35,235 bases of DNA from Arthrobacter cryoconiti (GTDB lineage Bacteria; Actinomycetota; Actinomycetes; Actinomycetales; Micrococcaceae). The number at the start of each line of letters is the position of its first letter. The first letter of the stretch is position 1. The notes below the pieces were generated by a model, which made no database searches, was not told the origin of the DNA, and saw only the letters and a list, made by a program, of their open reading frames with translations. The stretch covers positions 1-35,235 of the forward strand of contig NZ_JAJJBU010000005.1 of assembly GCF_020905375.1 (NCBI RefSeq). The letters run 5' to 3'. Below are positions 1-7,967 of this stretch, one piece after another. A program made the position numbers and the translations under genes.

Positions 1-41
1 AGAATGCCAAGAAGGCTGCGGCGGAAGACGCGGAGCACTGA
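1..41 (+). CDS. C-terminal end of an unidentified protein (partial)
   Basis: Only the last 12 codons are visible, in the frame that starts at base 3, ending with TGA at 39-41. The tail is rich in Ala, Lys and Glu (NAKKAAAEDAEH). This kind of charged Ala-rich tail is seen on many actinobacterial proteins and does not identify a family. A strong hairpin follows 19 bases after the stop, which supports this as a real gene end. The body of the gene lies outside the window, so no function can be given. Confidence 0.55.
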   Translation, partial: NAKKAAAEDAEH

Positions 42-60
42 GCCCCGCTGAGGAACGCAG

Positions 61-112
61 ATAACGAAAGTGGCGGCCACCCCTTAGTTGGGGTGGCCGC
101 CACTTTCGTTAT
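61..112. terminator. bidirectional terminator, perfect 23-bp inverted repeat
   Basis: Bases 61-83 are the exact reverse complement of 90-112, with a 6-base loop (TTAGTT). The stem has a GC-rich core (GGCGGCCACCCC) and A/T-rich ends, so each strand ends in a short T-rich tract. It sits between the end of a plus-strand gene and the end of the minus-strand transporter gene, the normal place for a shared terminator of convergent genes. Confidence 0.85.
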
Positions 113-161
113 CAGTCGCTGGTTGCGGATCGCTTGGTTGCGGATCCCTTACCGCGAAGTA

Positions 162-1757
162 CTACTCGGGTCGTCCGACGGTGATCGGAATACCCGTGCC
201 GGGTGTGGGCGGCTCGTAGGAGTCGTCAAAGGGCAGGTAGTCCATGTCCAGCAGCGGGTTCTCATCCTGCGTTGCTACCAGTTCACGTGCCTCTTCCTCC
301 GTGGCGACGCTAGGCATGGAGCCGGGAAGCGGTTTCTGAGAAGATTCACGCAGGAAGTAGACACCCACGGCACCGATGGCAGAGGTCAGCATGAGGTAGT
401 AAGCCGGCATCATGTCATTGCCGGTGAGGGTGATCAAACCCTTCATGATGAAGGGTGCCGTGCCGCCAAATATTGCCACCGCAAAATTGTAGGAGATACC
501 CATTCCGCCATACCGGCTGGAGGTTGGAAACAGCGCCGGAAGAGAGGAGGCAAGGTTGGAGACGTAGAAAGTCACGGGGAACGCGATCAGCGCCAGTCCC
601 AGCATTGTGGACCAAATGGGGCCAAGGCCGATGAGTATGAAGGCTGGCGTGGCCAGCACTACTGTGCTTATGGCACCCACCCACAGCACCGGACGGCGCC
701 CAACTTTATCGGAAAGACGGCCGGTCAACGGTATGCACAGGGCCATGATGACCAAGATGGGGATGGTCAGCAGTGTTCCATGGACGGGATCGTAGCCCTT
801 AGATTCGGTGAGATACGTGGGCATATAGGACGTCAGCGCGTAACCGGCAGTGTTGGCTGCGGCCACAAGAATCATGGCCAGCAAGACCTGGCGCCAGAAG
901 ACCTTGACCAAGTGAACGGGACCGCTTGACGTGCTTTCGTCGCCAGCAGCGGCAGATTTGGAATTCTCCTCGTTGGCGTCAAGCGTAGCTTGGAACTGGG
1001 GGGATTCTTCGATTTTCATACGGAAATACACGGCAACAATGCCAAGCGGACCCGCGACCAAGAACGGTATGCGCCAACCCCACTGTTCCATCGCGGGTTG
1101 GCCCAATGTCAGCTGCATGACAGAGACGAGAGCTGCACCGATGGCGAAGCCCATGTAGCTTCCTAGATCCAGAATGCTGGCAAAATATCCGCGTCGTTTA
1201 TCCGGCGCGTATTCGCTGACGAACGTGGTGGCACCGGCGTATTCACCACCTGTGGAAAAGCCCTGGACGAGCTTAACCACCACAAGGAGGACGGCTGCCC
1301 AGATGCCGATCTGCGCGTATCCGGGCAGAAGTCCGACGGCGAACGTGGAGGCTGCCATGATCAGCAGTGTGGTGGCCAGCACTTTCTGGCGACCAATCTT
1401 GTCACCAAGCCAGCCGAAAACAAGGCCGCCGAGTGGCCGCGCCAAGAATGTTGCGGCGAAGGTTCCCAAGAGGAACAGGGTCTGGACATCAGGGTCTGCA
1501 TCGGGGAGGAACACCGGCCCCATGGTGCCGATCAGGTAACCAAATACTCCGACGTCGTACCATTCCATGGTGTTACCCACCACGGTGCCGCTAAGGGCCT
1601 TTTTGAGCATTGAGGCGTTGACGACATTCACGTGGCCGACATCAAGGCGGCGTTTCTTAAGTTTGGGTAAACGAGGTTTTTTAGACCGGGTTTGCTTACG
1701 GTCGCCGGTGTCCTTAACACCAGGTTCCGGTTGAGTCATGCTTCGGTCTGTGGGCAT
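162..1757 (-). CDS. MFS transporter, metabolite:H+ symporter (MHS, ProP-like) family
   Basis: A 531-residue membrane protein with about 12 hydrophobic segments. MHS-family signatures are visible: GNTMEWYD near residue 57 at the start of the first helix, RPLGG followed by GWLGDKIGRQ (the loop 2-3 motif of the major facilitator superfamily), and GGEYAG then EYAPDKRRG. The family couples proton uptake to import of compatible solutes such as proline or betaine, or of carboxylates such as 2-oxoglutarate or citrate; the substrate cannot be read from the sequence. The first 55 residues are a charged, Lys/Arg-rich cytoplasmic extension. The ATG at 1757 has AAGGGG about 8 bases upstream; an alternative ATG lies six codons further in. 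It follows ptsH on the same strand after a 177-base gap that holds its own promoter, so it is probably not simply part of the PTS operon. Confidence 0.88.
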   Translation of the reverse strand: MPTDRSMTQPEPGVKDTGDRKQTRSKKPRLPKLKKRRLDVGHVNVVNASMLKKALSGTVVGNTMEWYDVGVFGYLIGTMGPVFLPDADPDVQTLFLLGTFAATFLARPLGGLVFGWLGDKIGRQKVLATTLLIMAASTFAVGLLPGYAQIGIWAAVLLVVVKLVQGFSTGGEYAGATTFVSEYAPDKRRGYFASILDLGSYMGFAIGAALVSVMQLTLGQPAMEQWGWRIPFLVAGPLGIVAVYFRMKIEESPQFQATLDANEENSKSAAAGDESTSSGPVHLVKVFWRQVLLAMILVAAANTAGYALTSYMPTYLTESKGYDPVHGTLLTIPILVIMALCIPLTGRLSDKVGRRPVLWVGAISTVVLATPAFILIGLGPIWSTMLGLALIAFPVTFYVSNLASSLPALFPTSSRYGGMGISYNFAVAIFGGTAPFIMKGLITLTGNDMMPAYYLMLTSAIGAVGVYFLRESSQKPLPGSMPSVATEEEARELVATQDENPLLDMDYLPFDDSYEPPTPGTGIPITVGRPE

Positions 1758-1843
1758 TTGTTCATCCCCTTAAGGAGGTCATTTGCTTGCGACTTTCTGC
1801 TGCATCGCTTTGGGCAGACCACCAATTCTAGCAGATGGGCCAT

Positions 1844-1871
1844 TTTGTACCCTTTTGATAGGGCTTGTCAA
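1844..1871 (-). promoter_or_regulatory. putative sigma-70-type promoter of the MFS gene
   Basis: On the minus strand there is a perfect -35 TTGACA (1866-1871), a 16-base spacer, and a -10-like TACAAA (1844-1849). It lies in the 177-base gap between ptsH and the transporter, giving a leader of roughly 80 bases. This suggests the transporter can be expressed independently of the fructose operon. Confidence 0.5.
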
Positions 1872-1934
1872 GCATGCAAAATACTGGGGTAAACGCCGAA
1901 AAATGCCTACATGTCGGGCTCCTTGCTGTGGTGG

Positions 1935-2210
1935 CTAGGCGTCATGGTCCGTTTCGAGGATTCGGGCAAGGGCTGTTAGAGCATCGTCGGCGTCGGGGCC
2001 GTCGGCGCGCAGAACAACCACGTCGCCATGCTCGGCACCAAGGCTCATAAGGGCGAGCATGCTTGAAGCATCCAAGGCCTCTTGGGCGGACTCTCCCTGC
2101 CGTGAAATACTGACCTCTATCCCTAGTTCCGCGGCTGCTTCAGCAAAGATCGATGCGGGCCGGGCATGTAGACCAACGCGGCTGGCAATGGTTGCGGTGC
2201 GTTCACTCAT
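1935..2210 (-). CDS. ptsH: HPr phosphocarrier protein
   Basis: A 91-residue protein of standard HPr length. The active-site motif GLHARPA places the phosphorylatable histidine at residue 15, the canonical position. The second conserved region, DASSMLALMSLG, contains serines 48 and 49 near where Ser46 lies in HPr of other bacteria. HPr takes phosphate from enzyme I and passes it to the EIIA domains of sugar permeases in the cytoplasm. The gene starts 31 bases after ptsI with a good ribosome-binding site (AAGGAG, 6 bases before ATG) and no clear promoter between them, so the two are probably cotranscribed. A gene for HPr kinase is not expected in actinobacteria and none is seen here. Confidence 0.96.
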   Translation of the reverse strand: MSERTATIASRVGLHARPASIFAEAAAELGIEVSISRQGESAQEALDASSMLALMSLGAEHGDVVVLRADGPDADDALTALARILETDHDA

Positions 2211-2241
2211 TACGTGCTCCTTTTAGTGTTGTTTTTTAGTT

Positions 2242-3960
2242 TTAGAGGCCAAGTTCGGTCAGGATGGGCAGTGCTTCCCGAACCAGCGCACGCGCGGCCA
2301 GCGCCGATTTCGCCCCTAGCGCCTGATGGGCAAGCTGACGGGCTTCTTGCGAGGTGACGGAGCGCAGTACGCAACTCACGGCGGGGATGGCGCGCGCCGC
2401 CATGGACAAACTGGAGACCCCCAGTCCTGCAAGGACGACGGCGAGGGCAGGGTCTGCCGCAGCCTCGCCACAGACGCTGACGGGTTTGGCTGCGGGAGCT
2501 TCTTTAGCCGAGCCACCGGAATGCTTAGCTTGAGCAGCGGCGCCTTCAACGGTGGCTTGAACGAGTGCCAGCACTGCGGGCTGCCAGGGATCGTTGAGCG
2601 AAGCCAATGCTCCGAGCTGACGGTCAGCTGCCATCGTGTATTGAGTAAGGTCGTTGGTTCCGAGGCTCGCGAATTCCACGTGGTCCAGAAGATGCCGGGA
2701 TGTGAGTGCAGCGGAGGGTATCTCCACCATGACGCCCGGAGTGGAGAGTCCTGCGGCTGCGCATAGAGCAGCGAAAGTGGCAGCTTCCTGCGCTGTGGCG
2801 ATCATGGGGGCCATGACCCAAACAATTGCGTTGGACTGCGTAGCGGCATCGGCAATAGCTGCCAATTGACGGGCCAGCACACCGGGGGATGTGGTGTCAG
2901 TGCGGTAGCCGCGAACGCCAAGGGCGGGGTTGGGTTCTGTGGAGTCGGTCAAAAATGGCAGAGGCTTATCGGCACCGGCATCGAGGGTGCGAATCACAAC
3001 TTTCTTGCCGGGAAAGGCATCCAGGACCCCTTTGTAGGCGGCCACTTGTTCATCGTGTCCGGGCTCTGTGTCACGGCCCAAGAAGCAGAACTCGGTCCGC
3101 AGCAAGCCCACGCCCTGGGCGTTGGCGCCAGCCGCAGCCGCTGCATCGGCTGTACCGCCCACGTTAGCCAGCAGGTCAAGGAGAGTGCCGTCGGCAAGGC
3201 GGCCAACGCCGTCGAACGTGCCGAGTGCAGACGCCTGTTCCTGCCACTTCTTAGCGGCGGCGAGCTCGGCCGTGCCGGGGTGTGAGGTCACGCGCCCGGT
3301 CCCCCCGTCCACAAAAACCAGCTCGTGTTCGGTCAAGGCAAGCACGCCGGTCGCCGCCACCACCGCTGGGAGCCCAAGATTGCGGGCAATGATGGCTGTG
3401 TGCGACTGCGGTCCACCGCTGGCCGTAACAAGGGCGATGACCTTGGCGGGGTCCAAAGTAGCCGTGTCGGCAGGGGCCAGGTCCTCGGCCACCAAGATGA
3501 AAGGAACATCAGAGTCCGGGATGACTGGAGGCTGGACGCCGCGCAGTTCAGCCACAATACGTGAACGGACGTCCAAGACGTCGTGGGCGCGCTCTGCCAT
3601 GTAGCCACCCAGATCGGCGAGCATTGCCGCGACGTTGTTTCCGGCGTCCCAGATAGCTCGCTGGGCGGAGGAGCCTTCATTGATCAGCTTCACGGCGGCC
3701 TTGATCAGCGTCGGATCTGTTGCCATCAGCGCGGTGGCGCTTAGAACAGCTTTGCCATCGCCGCTGGCCCTAGAAGCCCTGGCGTCCAGCTCAGTCTTGA
3801 CCTGGGCCGCGGCATACTTCAGACTCGCAACGGCGTCCGCGGCCGACGTCGTACCTGCTAATTGTTCACCGGCGGGAGGTGCGTTCAAGACCGGCGGCAT
3901 GATCAGCACCGGGCCAACCACACGTCCCGGGGTGACTCCGACTCCAACAAAGCTCTGCAT
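2242..3960 (-). CDS. ptsI: PTS enzyme I (phosphoenolpyruvate-protein phosphotransferase)
   Basis: Enzyme I transfers phosphate from phosphoenolpyruvate to HPr, starting the PTS relay. The 572-residue protein has the swivelling phosphohistidine domain with SGGPQSHTAIIAR (His187), the PEP-binding barrel with LLRTEFCFLGRD, GVMVEIPSAA and SLGTNDLTQYTMAADR, and the C-terminal active-site cysteine in VCGEAAAD. The ATG at 3960 is chosen because AAAGGAA lies 7 bases upstream; the reading frame is open to a GTG at 3981, but that would place the Shine-Dalgarno sequence inside the gene. It begins 25 bases after fruA and is followed by ptsH. The region before the cysteine carries an Ala/Lys-rich insertion (AKHSGGSAKEAPAAK), probably a surface loop. 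Confidence 0.95.
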   Translation of the reverse strand: MQSFVGVGVTPGRVVGPVLIMPPVLNAPPAGEQLAGTTSAADAVASLKYAAAQVKTELDARASRASGDGKAVLSATALMATDPTLIKAAVKLINEGSSAQRAIWDAGNNVAAMLADLGGYMAERAHDVLDVRSRIVAELRGVQPPVIPDSDVPFILVAEDLAPADTATLDPAKVIALVTASGGPQSHTAIIARNLGLPAVVAATGVLALTEHELVFVDGGTGRVTSHPGTAELAAAKKWQEQASALGTFDGVGRLADGTLLDLLANVGGTADAAAAAGANAQGVGLLRTEFCFLGRDTEPGHDEQVAAYKGVLDAFPGKKVVIRTLDAGADKPLPFLTDSTEPNPALGVRGYRTDTTSPGVLARQLAAIADAATQSNAIVWVMAPMIATAQEAATFAALCAAAGLSTPGVMVEIPSAALTSRHLLDHVEFASLGTNDLTQYTMAADRQLGALASLNDPWQPAVLALVQATVEGAAAQAKHSGGSAKEAPAAKPVSVCGEAAADPALAVVLAGLGVSSLSMAARAIPAVSCVLRSVTSQEARQLAHQALGAKSALAARALVREALPILTELGL

Positions 3961-3985
3961 AACGGTTCCTTTGAAAGTCACTGTT

Positions 3986-6016
3986 CTAGCTGTTCTGGGA
4001 AACTAGTTGCTGTGCTGCCAGCGTAGCAACGGGCTTGCGGAGCGCCCAACGTTTAAGGGCTATTACGGCCAGCGCCGCCACCACGGTGCCAACTATGATG
4101 GCTAGGGTGAACATGGCCAGATTGCCGATCGCGAAGAAGACAAAAAATCCGCCATGGGGTGCCTGCGAGGTGACATGGAAGGCCATGGTCAACGCGCCCG
4201 TGACAGCACCGCCGAGCATTGAGGCAGGTATGACGCGCAGAGGATCTGCGGCGGCGAAAGGGATAGCGCCTTCGGTTATGAACGAAGCACCCAGAAACCA
4301 TGCTGCCTTGCCGTTTTCACGTTCTGCCAAAGAGAAGCGCTTCTTATCCAGCGCCGTGGCCAATGCCATGGCGAACGGAGGGACCATCCCGGCGGCCATA
4401 ACGGTTGCCATGATTTCCCAAGGCGCTTGGTTGAGGGCCGTACCCGCGCTCAACCCAGCAACGGCAAATGCGTACGCGACCTTGTTGACTGGCCCGCCCA
4501 AGTCGAAGCACATCATCAGGCCCAGGATAATGCCCAGTACTATCGCGGAGGCTCCGCTCATGCCTGTCAGCCAGTGGTTCAAAGCGTTGGACAGCGCTGC
4601 GATGGGGCTGCCCAGAATGAGCAGCATGGCACCGGAAGCGATGATCGAACCGAGTAGGGGGATGATGACAACAGGCATCAGGCCCCGCAGAACCCTTGGC
4701 ACTCGCCAAGTGCCAATCCAGTAAGCAGCGAGCCCCGCCAGGATGCCGCCCACCAGTCCGCCAAGGAATCCGGCCCCCATGAAGACTGCGATAGCACCTG
4801 CCGTGAAGCCGGGGGCGATACCGGGACGGTCCGCGATGCCAAAGGCGATGTAGCCAGCCAGCGCCGGGACCAAAAAGCCCATGGACAGGGAGCCGATGGT
4901 GAATGCCACGGCGCCTAGGTAGATTGCCAGTCCGCCATCTGGCAGGTTCCACAGGCTGTTGTGAAGGACCACGTCGCTGGCAATGTCGGTGATCTTGTAG
5001 CCTCCAAAGAGGAAGCCAAGAGCAATCAGCAAACCACCGCCGGCCACGAACGGGATCATGTAGCTAACGCCCGTCAATAGCACCTTCTTAACTTTGATGC
5101 CCAAATGCTCAGTGGAGGCATCGGAGGAATTCACGCCCGACTGCGCTGCAGATCCGTTGCTGCCCAAATGCGGCACTCTCGCAGCGTGGGGGTCCGTGGC
5201 CGCAGCCAGGGCCTCTGCGATCATGGCGGCCGGCTCATCAATGCCTCTTTTGACGGGGGAGTTGATGACGGGCTTTGAGGCGAAGCGCTCTTTGCCACGC
5301 ACATCCACGTCGACGGCGAAGATCACCGCATCCGCAGCTGCGATGACAGCCGGATCCAGCGGTGTCACCGCCCCTGAACCCTGCGTTTCAACCTGCAGAT
5401 CGACGCCGGCGGCCCGGGCCGCCTCCATGAGTGAATCGGCGGCCATGTACGTGTGAGCGATTCCCGTGGGGCAAGCCGTCACTGCAACGAGGTGTTTCAT
5501 TGTGGATGGTGTGTTGACGGCGGTGGGCGCATCCGCTGCGGACCTATCCGCTGCTGGCGCAGGCTTGTCAGCGAGTGCGCCTTCGACAAGAGCTACGATC
5601 TGCGCTGGCGTCGACGCGGTACGGAGCGCTGCGGTGAAGTCCTTCTTGATGAGGGAGCGGGCCAGTGTGGATAGCAATTTCAGGTGCTCATTGTCTGCTC
5701 CGTCAGGTGCGGCGATGAAGAAGATAATGTCAGCCGGGCCATCTTTGGCGCCAAAGTCGACGGCCGGGTTCAATCGGGCCATGGCAAGCGTTGGCTCCAC
5801 CACTGACTGGGAACGGCAGTGTGGGATGGCAATGCCGCCGGGCACGCCCGTGGCGGTCTTGTTCTCCCGGGCCAGCGCGTCAGCGAACAAGGCATCAACG
5901 CTCGTTGCGCGGCCCGTAGCTGCGATCACGGTGGCAAGGTGTCTTATGACGGAGGAGGTGTCATCGCCTAAGTTGGCGTCCAGCACCACCAAATCGGTAT
6001 TGATCAGGGTTGTCAT
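3986..6016 (-). CDS. fruA: fructose PTS permease, EIIABC fusion
   Basis: A 676-residue single-chain fructose-specific enzyme II. Domain order: EIIA (residues 1-150) with the phosphorylated His66 in GIAIPHCRS; an Ala/Pro-rich linker; EIIB (about 174-270) with the phosphocysteine Cys182 in ACPTGIAHTYMAA, typical of fructose-type EIIB; a second linker; and the membrane EIIC domain (about 310-676) with GVSYMIPFVAGGGLL and about eight to ten helices. It takes phosphate from HPr and imports fructose as fructose-1-phosphate. ATG 6016 lies one base past the fruK stop, with AAGGAAA about 8 bases before it inside the end of fruK, so translation is probably coupled. This A-B-C order on one chain is common in actinobacteria. 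Confidence 0.95.
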   Translation of the reverse strand: MTTLINTDLVVLDANLGDDTSSVIRHLATVIAATGRATSVDALFADALARENKTATGVPGGIAIPHCRSQSVVEPTLAMARLNPAVDFGAKDGPADIIFFIAAPDGADNEHLKLLSTLARSLIKKDFTAALRTASTPAQIVALVEGALADKPAPAADRSAADAPTAVNTPSTMKHLVAVTACPTGIAHTYMAADSLMEAARAAGVDLQVETQGSGAVTPLDPAVIAAADAVIFAVDVDVRGKERFASKPVINSPVKRGIDEPAAMIAEALAAATDPHAARVPHLGSNGSAAQSGVNSSDASTEHLGIKVKKVLLTGVSYMIPFVAGGGLLIALGFLFGGYKITDIASDVVLHNSLWNLPDGGLAIYLGAVAFTIGSLSMGFLVPALAGYIAFGIADRPGIAPGFTAGAIAVFMGAGFLGGLVGGILAGLAAYWIGTWRVPRVLRGLMPVVIIPLLGSIIASGAMLLILGSPIAALSNALNHWLTGMSGASAIVLGIILGLMMCFDLGGPVNKVAYAFAVAGLSAGTALNQAPWEIMATVMAAGMVPPFAMALATALDKKRFSLAERENGKAAWFLGASFITEGAIPFAAADPLRVIPASMLGGAVTGALTMAFHVTSQAPHGGFFVFFAIGNLAMFTLAIIVGTVVAALAVIALKRWALRKPVATLAAQQLVSQNS

Positions 6017-6017
6017 C

Positions 6018-6980
6018 TTAGTTTTCCTTGATGCGGGTTAGGGCCGTTACGACGACGGCGTGGGGGTGGATCTGGTGCGCGGTGGGAACCTGTGTTCCCG
6101 GGAGGGACGCTGCGGCGCCTCCATGCGCCGCTGCTTGTTGCAGGCACTGCGCAGGAGAGTCCCCTCTAAGGGCGGCAAGTAGGTACCCGGCAAGCGCGCA
6201 GTCACCGGCGCCGACGGTGCTCTTGGCGAGAATGGCAGGGCCCTTAGCGAGCCACGTACCATAGGCGGTGACGAGCACCGCGCCCTGGGATCCCAGCGTG
6301 GCCAGGACGGCGCCCACCCCTTGGTCCACCAATGTCTGCGCGGCACTTGCCGCTAGCTCGGGATTGGCCTCAAGCGAGATAGCGTCGCCGATGCCTGTCA
6401 GCTCTGCCAGTTCCTCAGCATTGGGCTTGAGCAGATCCGGGGCGGCGGCTAGGACGGCAGCGAGGGGGGCACCTGAAGAGTCCACGGCTATTCGGGGTGC
6501 TGCGGTGCCAAATGCCTGACGAACGGCGGTGACAGAGCGGGCGTACAGATCAACTGGTGCCCCCGGCGGCAAGGAACCGGCCAGGACGAGCCAGGCTGCG
6601 CCGTCGGACTGGGAAACAGTGAGTTCTAGTAGCGCTGTCACCTGGGCAGGTGTGAGTTCGGGGCCAGGTTCGTTGACTTTGGTGGTGGTTCCGTCGGGCT
6701 CGGTGATGGCGACGTTGCTGCGAAGGGGGCCGCCGATCGGCAGGGAAAGATGTGGGATGCGTTCTTTCCGGAGGGCCGTTATGACGGGGTCTCCGGGGTC
6801 TCCGGGAAGCAGGGCCAAGGCATCTATGTCAGAGGCACAGAGCGCCCGGACGATGTTCACGCCTTTGCCGCCGGGATGTGCGGACGTGGCAGCGGCACGT
6901 TGGACTTCTCCGCGTTCTAGCCGGCCCGCGAGCTCGATGGTCCGGTCAAGACTGGGATTGGGAGTCAAAGTGAGGATCAT
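6018..6980 (-). CDS. fruK: 1-phosphofructokinase
   Basis: A 320-residue PfkB-family sugar kinase, normal length. The N-terminal MILTLTPNPSLDRT and the HPGGKGVNIVRAL motif (residues 35-47) are diagnostic of the 1-phosphofructokinase / tagatose-6-phosphate kinase branch, and KPNAEEL together with the C-terminal STVGAGDCALAG motif (GAGD at 257-260, Asp260 as catalytic base) completes the active site. It converts fructose-1-phosphate made by FruA to fructose-1,6-bisphosphate for glycolysis. The start codon overlaps the fruR stop by four bases (ATGA), and fruA begins one base after its stop. Position between a DeoR regulator and a fructose EII makes the fructose assignment firm. Confidence 0.95.
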   Translation of the reverse strand: MILTLTPNPSLDRTIELAGRLERGEVQRAAATSAHPGGKGVNIVRALCASDIDALALLPGDPGDPVITALRKERIPHLSLPIGGPLRSNVAITEPDGTTTKVNEPGPELTPAQVTALLELTVSQSDGAAWLVLAGSLPPGAPVDLYARSVTAVRQAFGTAAPRIAVDSSGAPLAAVLAAAPDLLKPNAEELAELTGIGDAISLEANPELAASAAQTLVDQGVGAVLATLGSQGAVLVTAYGTWLAKGPAILAKSTVGAGDCALAGYLLAALRGDSPAQCLQQAAAHGGAAASLPGTQVPTAHQIHPHAVVVTALTRIKEN

Positions 6981-7765
6981 GCCAGCACAACCTCAACTCC
7001 GGCGGCTTCCAAGGCCGAGCCCAGATCGGGGGAGGGCTCCGTTGTGGTGATCAACGTGTCCACCTCCTCGAGAGTGGCAAAGCGGACAAGGGTTTCCACA
7101 CCGAGCTTGGATCCGTCAGCGAGAATGACTACCCGGCGGGCGGCGTGGACCATCGCGGACTTGGTGGCTGCCTCTACGGGATCCGGAGTACTCAGGCCAA
7201 ATCCTGCGTGGATGCCGTTGGCCCCGATGAAAGCGATGTCTGGACGCAGGCCTCCGAGTTGTTCGGTGGCGCGAGCGCCGACCACGGCACTGGTCAGTCC
7301 GCGGACTCGACCGCCCAGAATGTCCAGCAAGAGGTGCGTGTTGGTCCCCAGGGATGCGGCGATGGGTAAGGAATTGGTGATGACCAGGAGCTCGTCACCG
7401 TCCTGCTCGGCAGTCCAGTGAGCAAGCTGTTGGGCTAAGGCGGCCGTGGTACTTCCGGAGTCGAGAAGGATGGATACGGTTTGTGCGGCGGGGATTAGCG
7501 TCATTGCTGCGTTGGCGATCCGCAGCTTCTCCTCTAACCGCTGTCCTTCCCGCTCGATCAGGCTCGCTTCAGAACGGCTGAGCTTGTCCAGGGCAACTGC
7601 ACCGCCATGGACTCGGCGCAGTGTCCGCGACTCCTCGAGAGCGGCGAGGTCGCGACGGATGGTTTCTTGTGTGACGGAAAAGAGGTCTGCCAGTTCGTTG
7701 ACGCCTACGCGGCCTTGAACCACGACGCGTTCGGCGATGAGTTGGTGGCGTTCTTCTGCAAACAC
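6977..7765 (-). CDS. fruR: DeoR-family transcriptional regulator of the fructose operon
   Basis: A 262-residue DeoR-type repressor. The N-terminal winged helix-turn-helix covers residues 1-57, with the family pattern ERHQLIAERV, then VGVNELADLFSVTQETIRRDL and the closing LRRVHGGA. The rest is the DeoR effector domain, with LLDSGSTTAALAQQL and VILADGSKLG, which in this family senses a phosphorylated sugar. It is the first gene of the fruR-fruK-fruA-ptsI-ptsH operon, so it probably controls its own operon, with fructose-1-phosphate or fructose-1,6-bisphosphate as the likely inducer (inferred from the family). The start is a GTG at 7765 with AAGGG 6 bases upstream. Confidence 0.9.
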   Translation of the reverse strand: MFAEERHQLIAERVVVQGRVGVNELADLFSVTQETIRRDLAALEESRTLRRVHGGAVALDKLSRSEASLIEREGQRLEEKLRIANAAMTLIPAAQTVSILLDSGSTTAALAQQLAHWTAEQDGDELLVITNSLPIAASLGTNTHLLLDILGGRVRGLTSAVVGARATEQLGGLRPDIAFIGANGIHAGFGLSTPDPVEAATKSAMVHAARRVVILADGSKLGVETLVRFATLEEVDTLITTTEPSPDLGSALEAAGVEVVLA

Positions 7766-7805
7766 GAGTATCCCTTTTCCTTCATTGCCACACCCTTCGC
7801 TGATG

Positions 7806-7821
7806 GGTGACGAGCATCACA
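7806..7821. promoter_or_regulatory. CRP/GlxR-like binding site upstream of fruR
   Basis: The 16 bases read GGTGA, six bases, TCACA, matching the CRP/GlxR consensus TGTGA-N6-TCACA at 9 of 10 defined positions. It lies 41 bases upstream of the fruR start and downstream of the predicted -10, a position that would favour repression by a cAMP-receptor-type protein rather than activation from this promoter. Control of fructose PTS genes by CRP-type regulators is known in actinobacteria; the assignment here is inferred from the match alone. Confidence 0.45.
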
Positions 7822-7830
7822 ACATGTTGT
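7819..7830. promoter_or_regulatory. 12-bp perfect palindrome, possible operator
   Basis: ACAACATGTTGT is a perfect palindrome that shares three bases with the CRP-like site beside it. Its place between the predicted promoter and the fruR start makes it a candidate operator for FruR or another regulator. No protein can be assigned from the sequence. Confidence 0.35.
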
Positions 7831-7840
7831 TTAATTTGAC

Positions 7841-7868
7841 CTTATCTGTGTTTATCTTTCTTTGTCAA
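7841..7868 (-). promoter_or_regulatory. putative promoter of the fru-pts operon
   Basis: On the minus strand a perfect -35 TTGACA (7863-7868) is followed after 16 bases by GATAAG (7841-7846), a moderate -10. The start of transcription would be near 7834, about 70 bases upstream of fruR. The spacer and flanks are A/T-rich with repeated GATAA units, as often seen in DeoR-type operator regions. The exact FruR operator could not be defined by eye. Confidence 0.45.
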
Positions 7869-7967
7869 GACATAACAACACAAACGCAGAAATTGTGTGG
7901 TGCCGAGGGCGCACTGGTAGTGAGCAAATTCTGGCTGTGGGCATTCGGCTTGTGCCAGACTGGCTAG

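Noticed and set aside
93-929. 278-codon open frame on the plus strand
   Set aside because: It lies antisense to the MFS transporter gene, whose protein sequence is clearly conserved; the plus-strand product is rich in His, Gly and Arg with no family pattern, a shadow of a GC-rich gene.
3068-3604. 178-codon open frame on the plus strand
   Set aside because: It is antisense to ptsI and has no recognisable domain or start signal.
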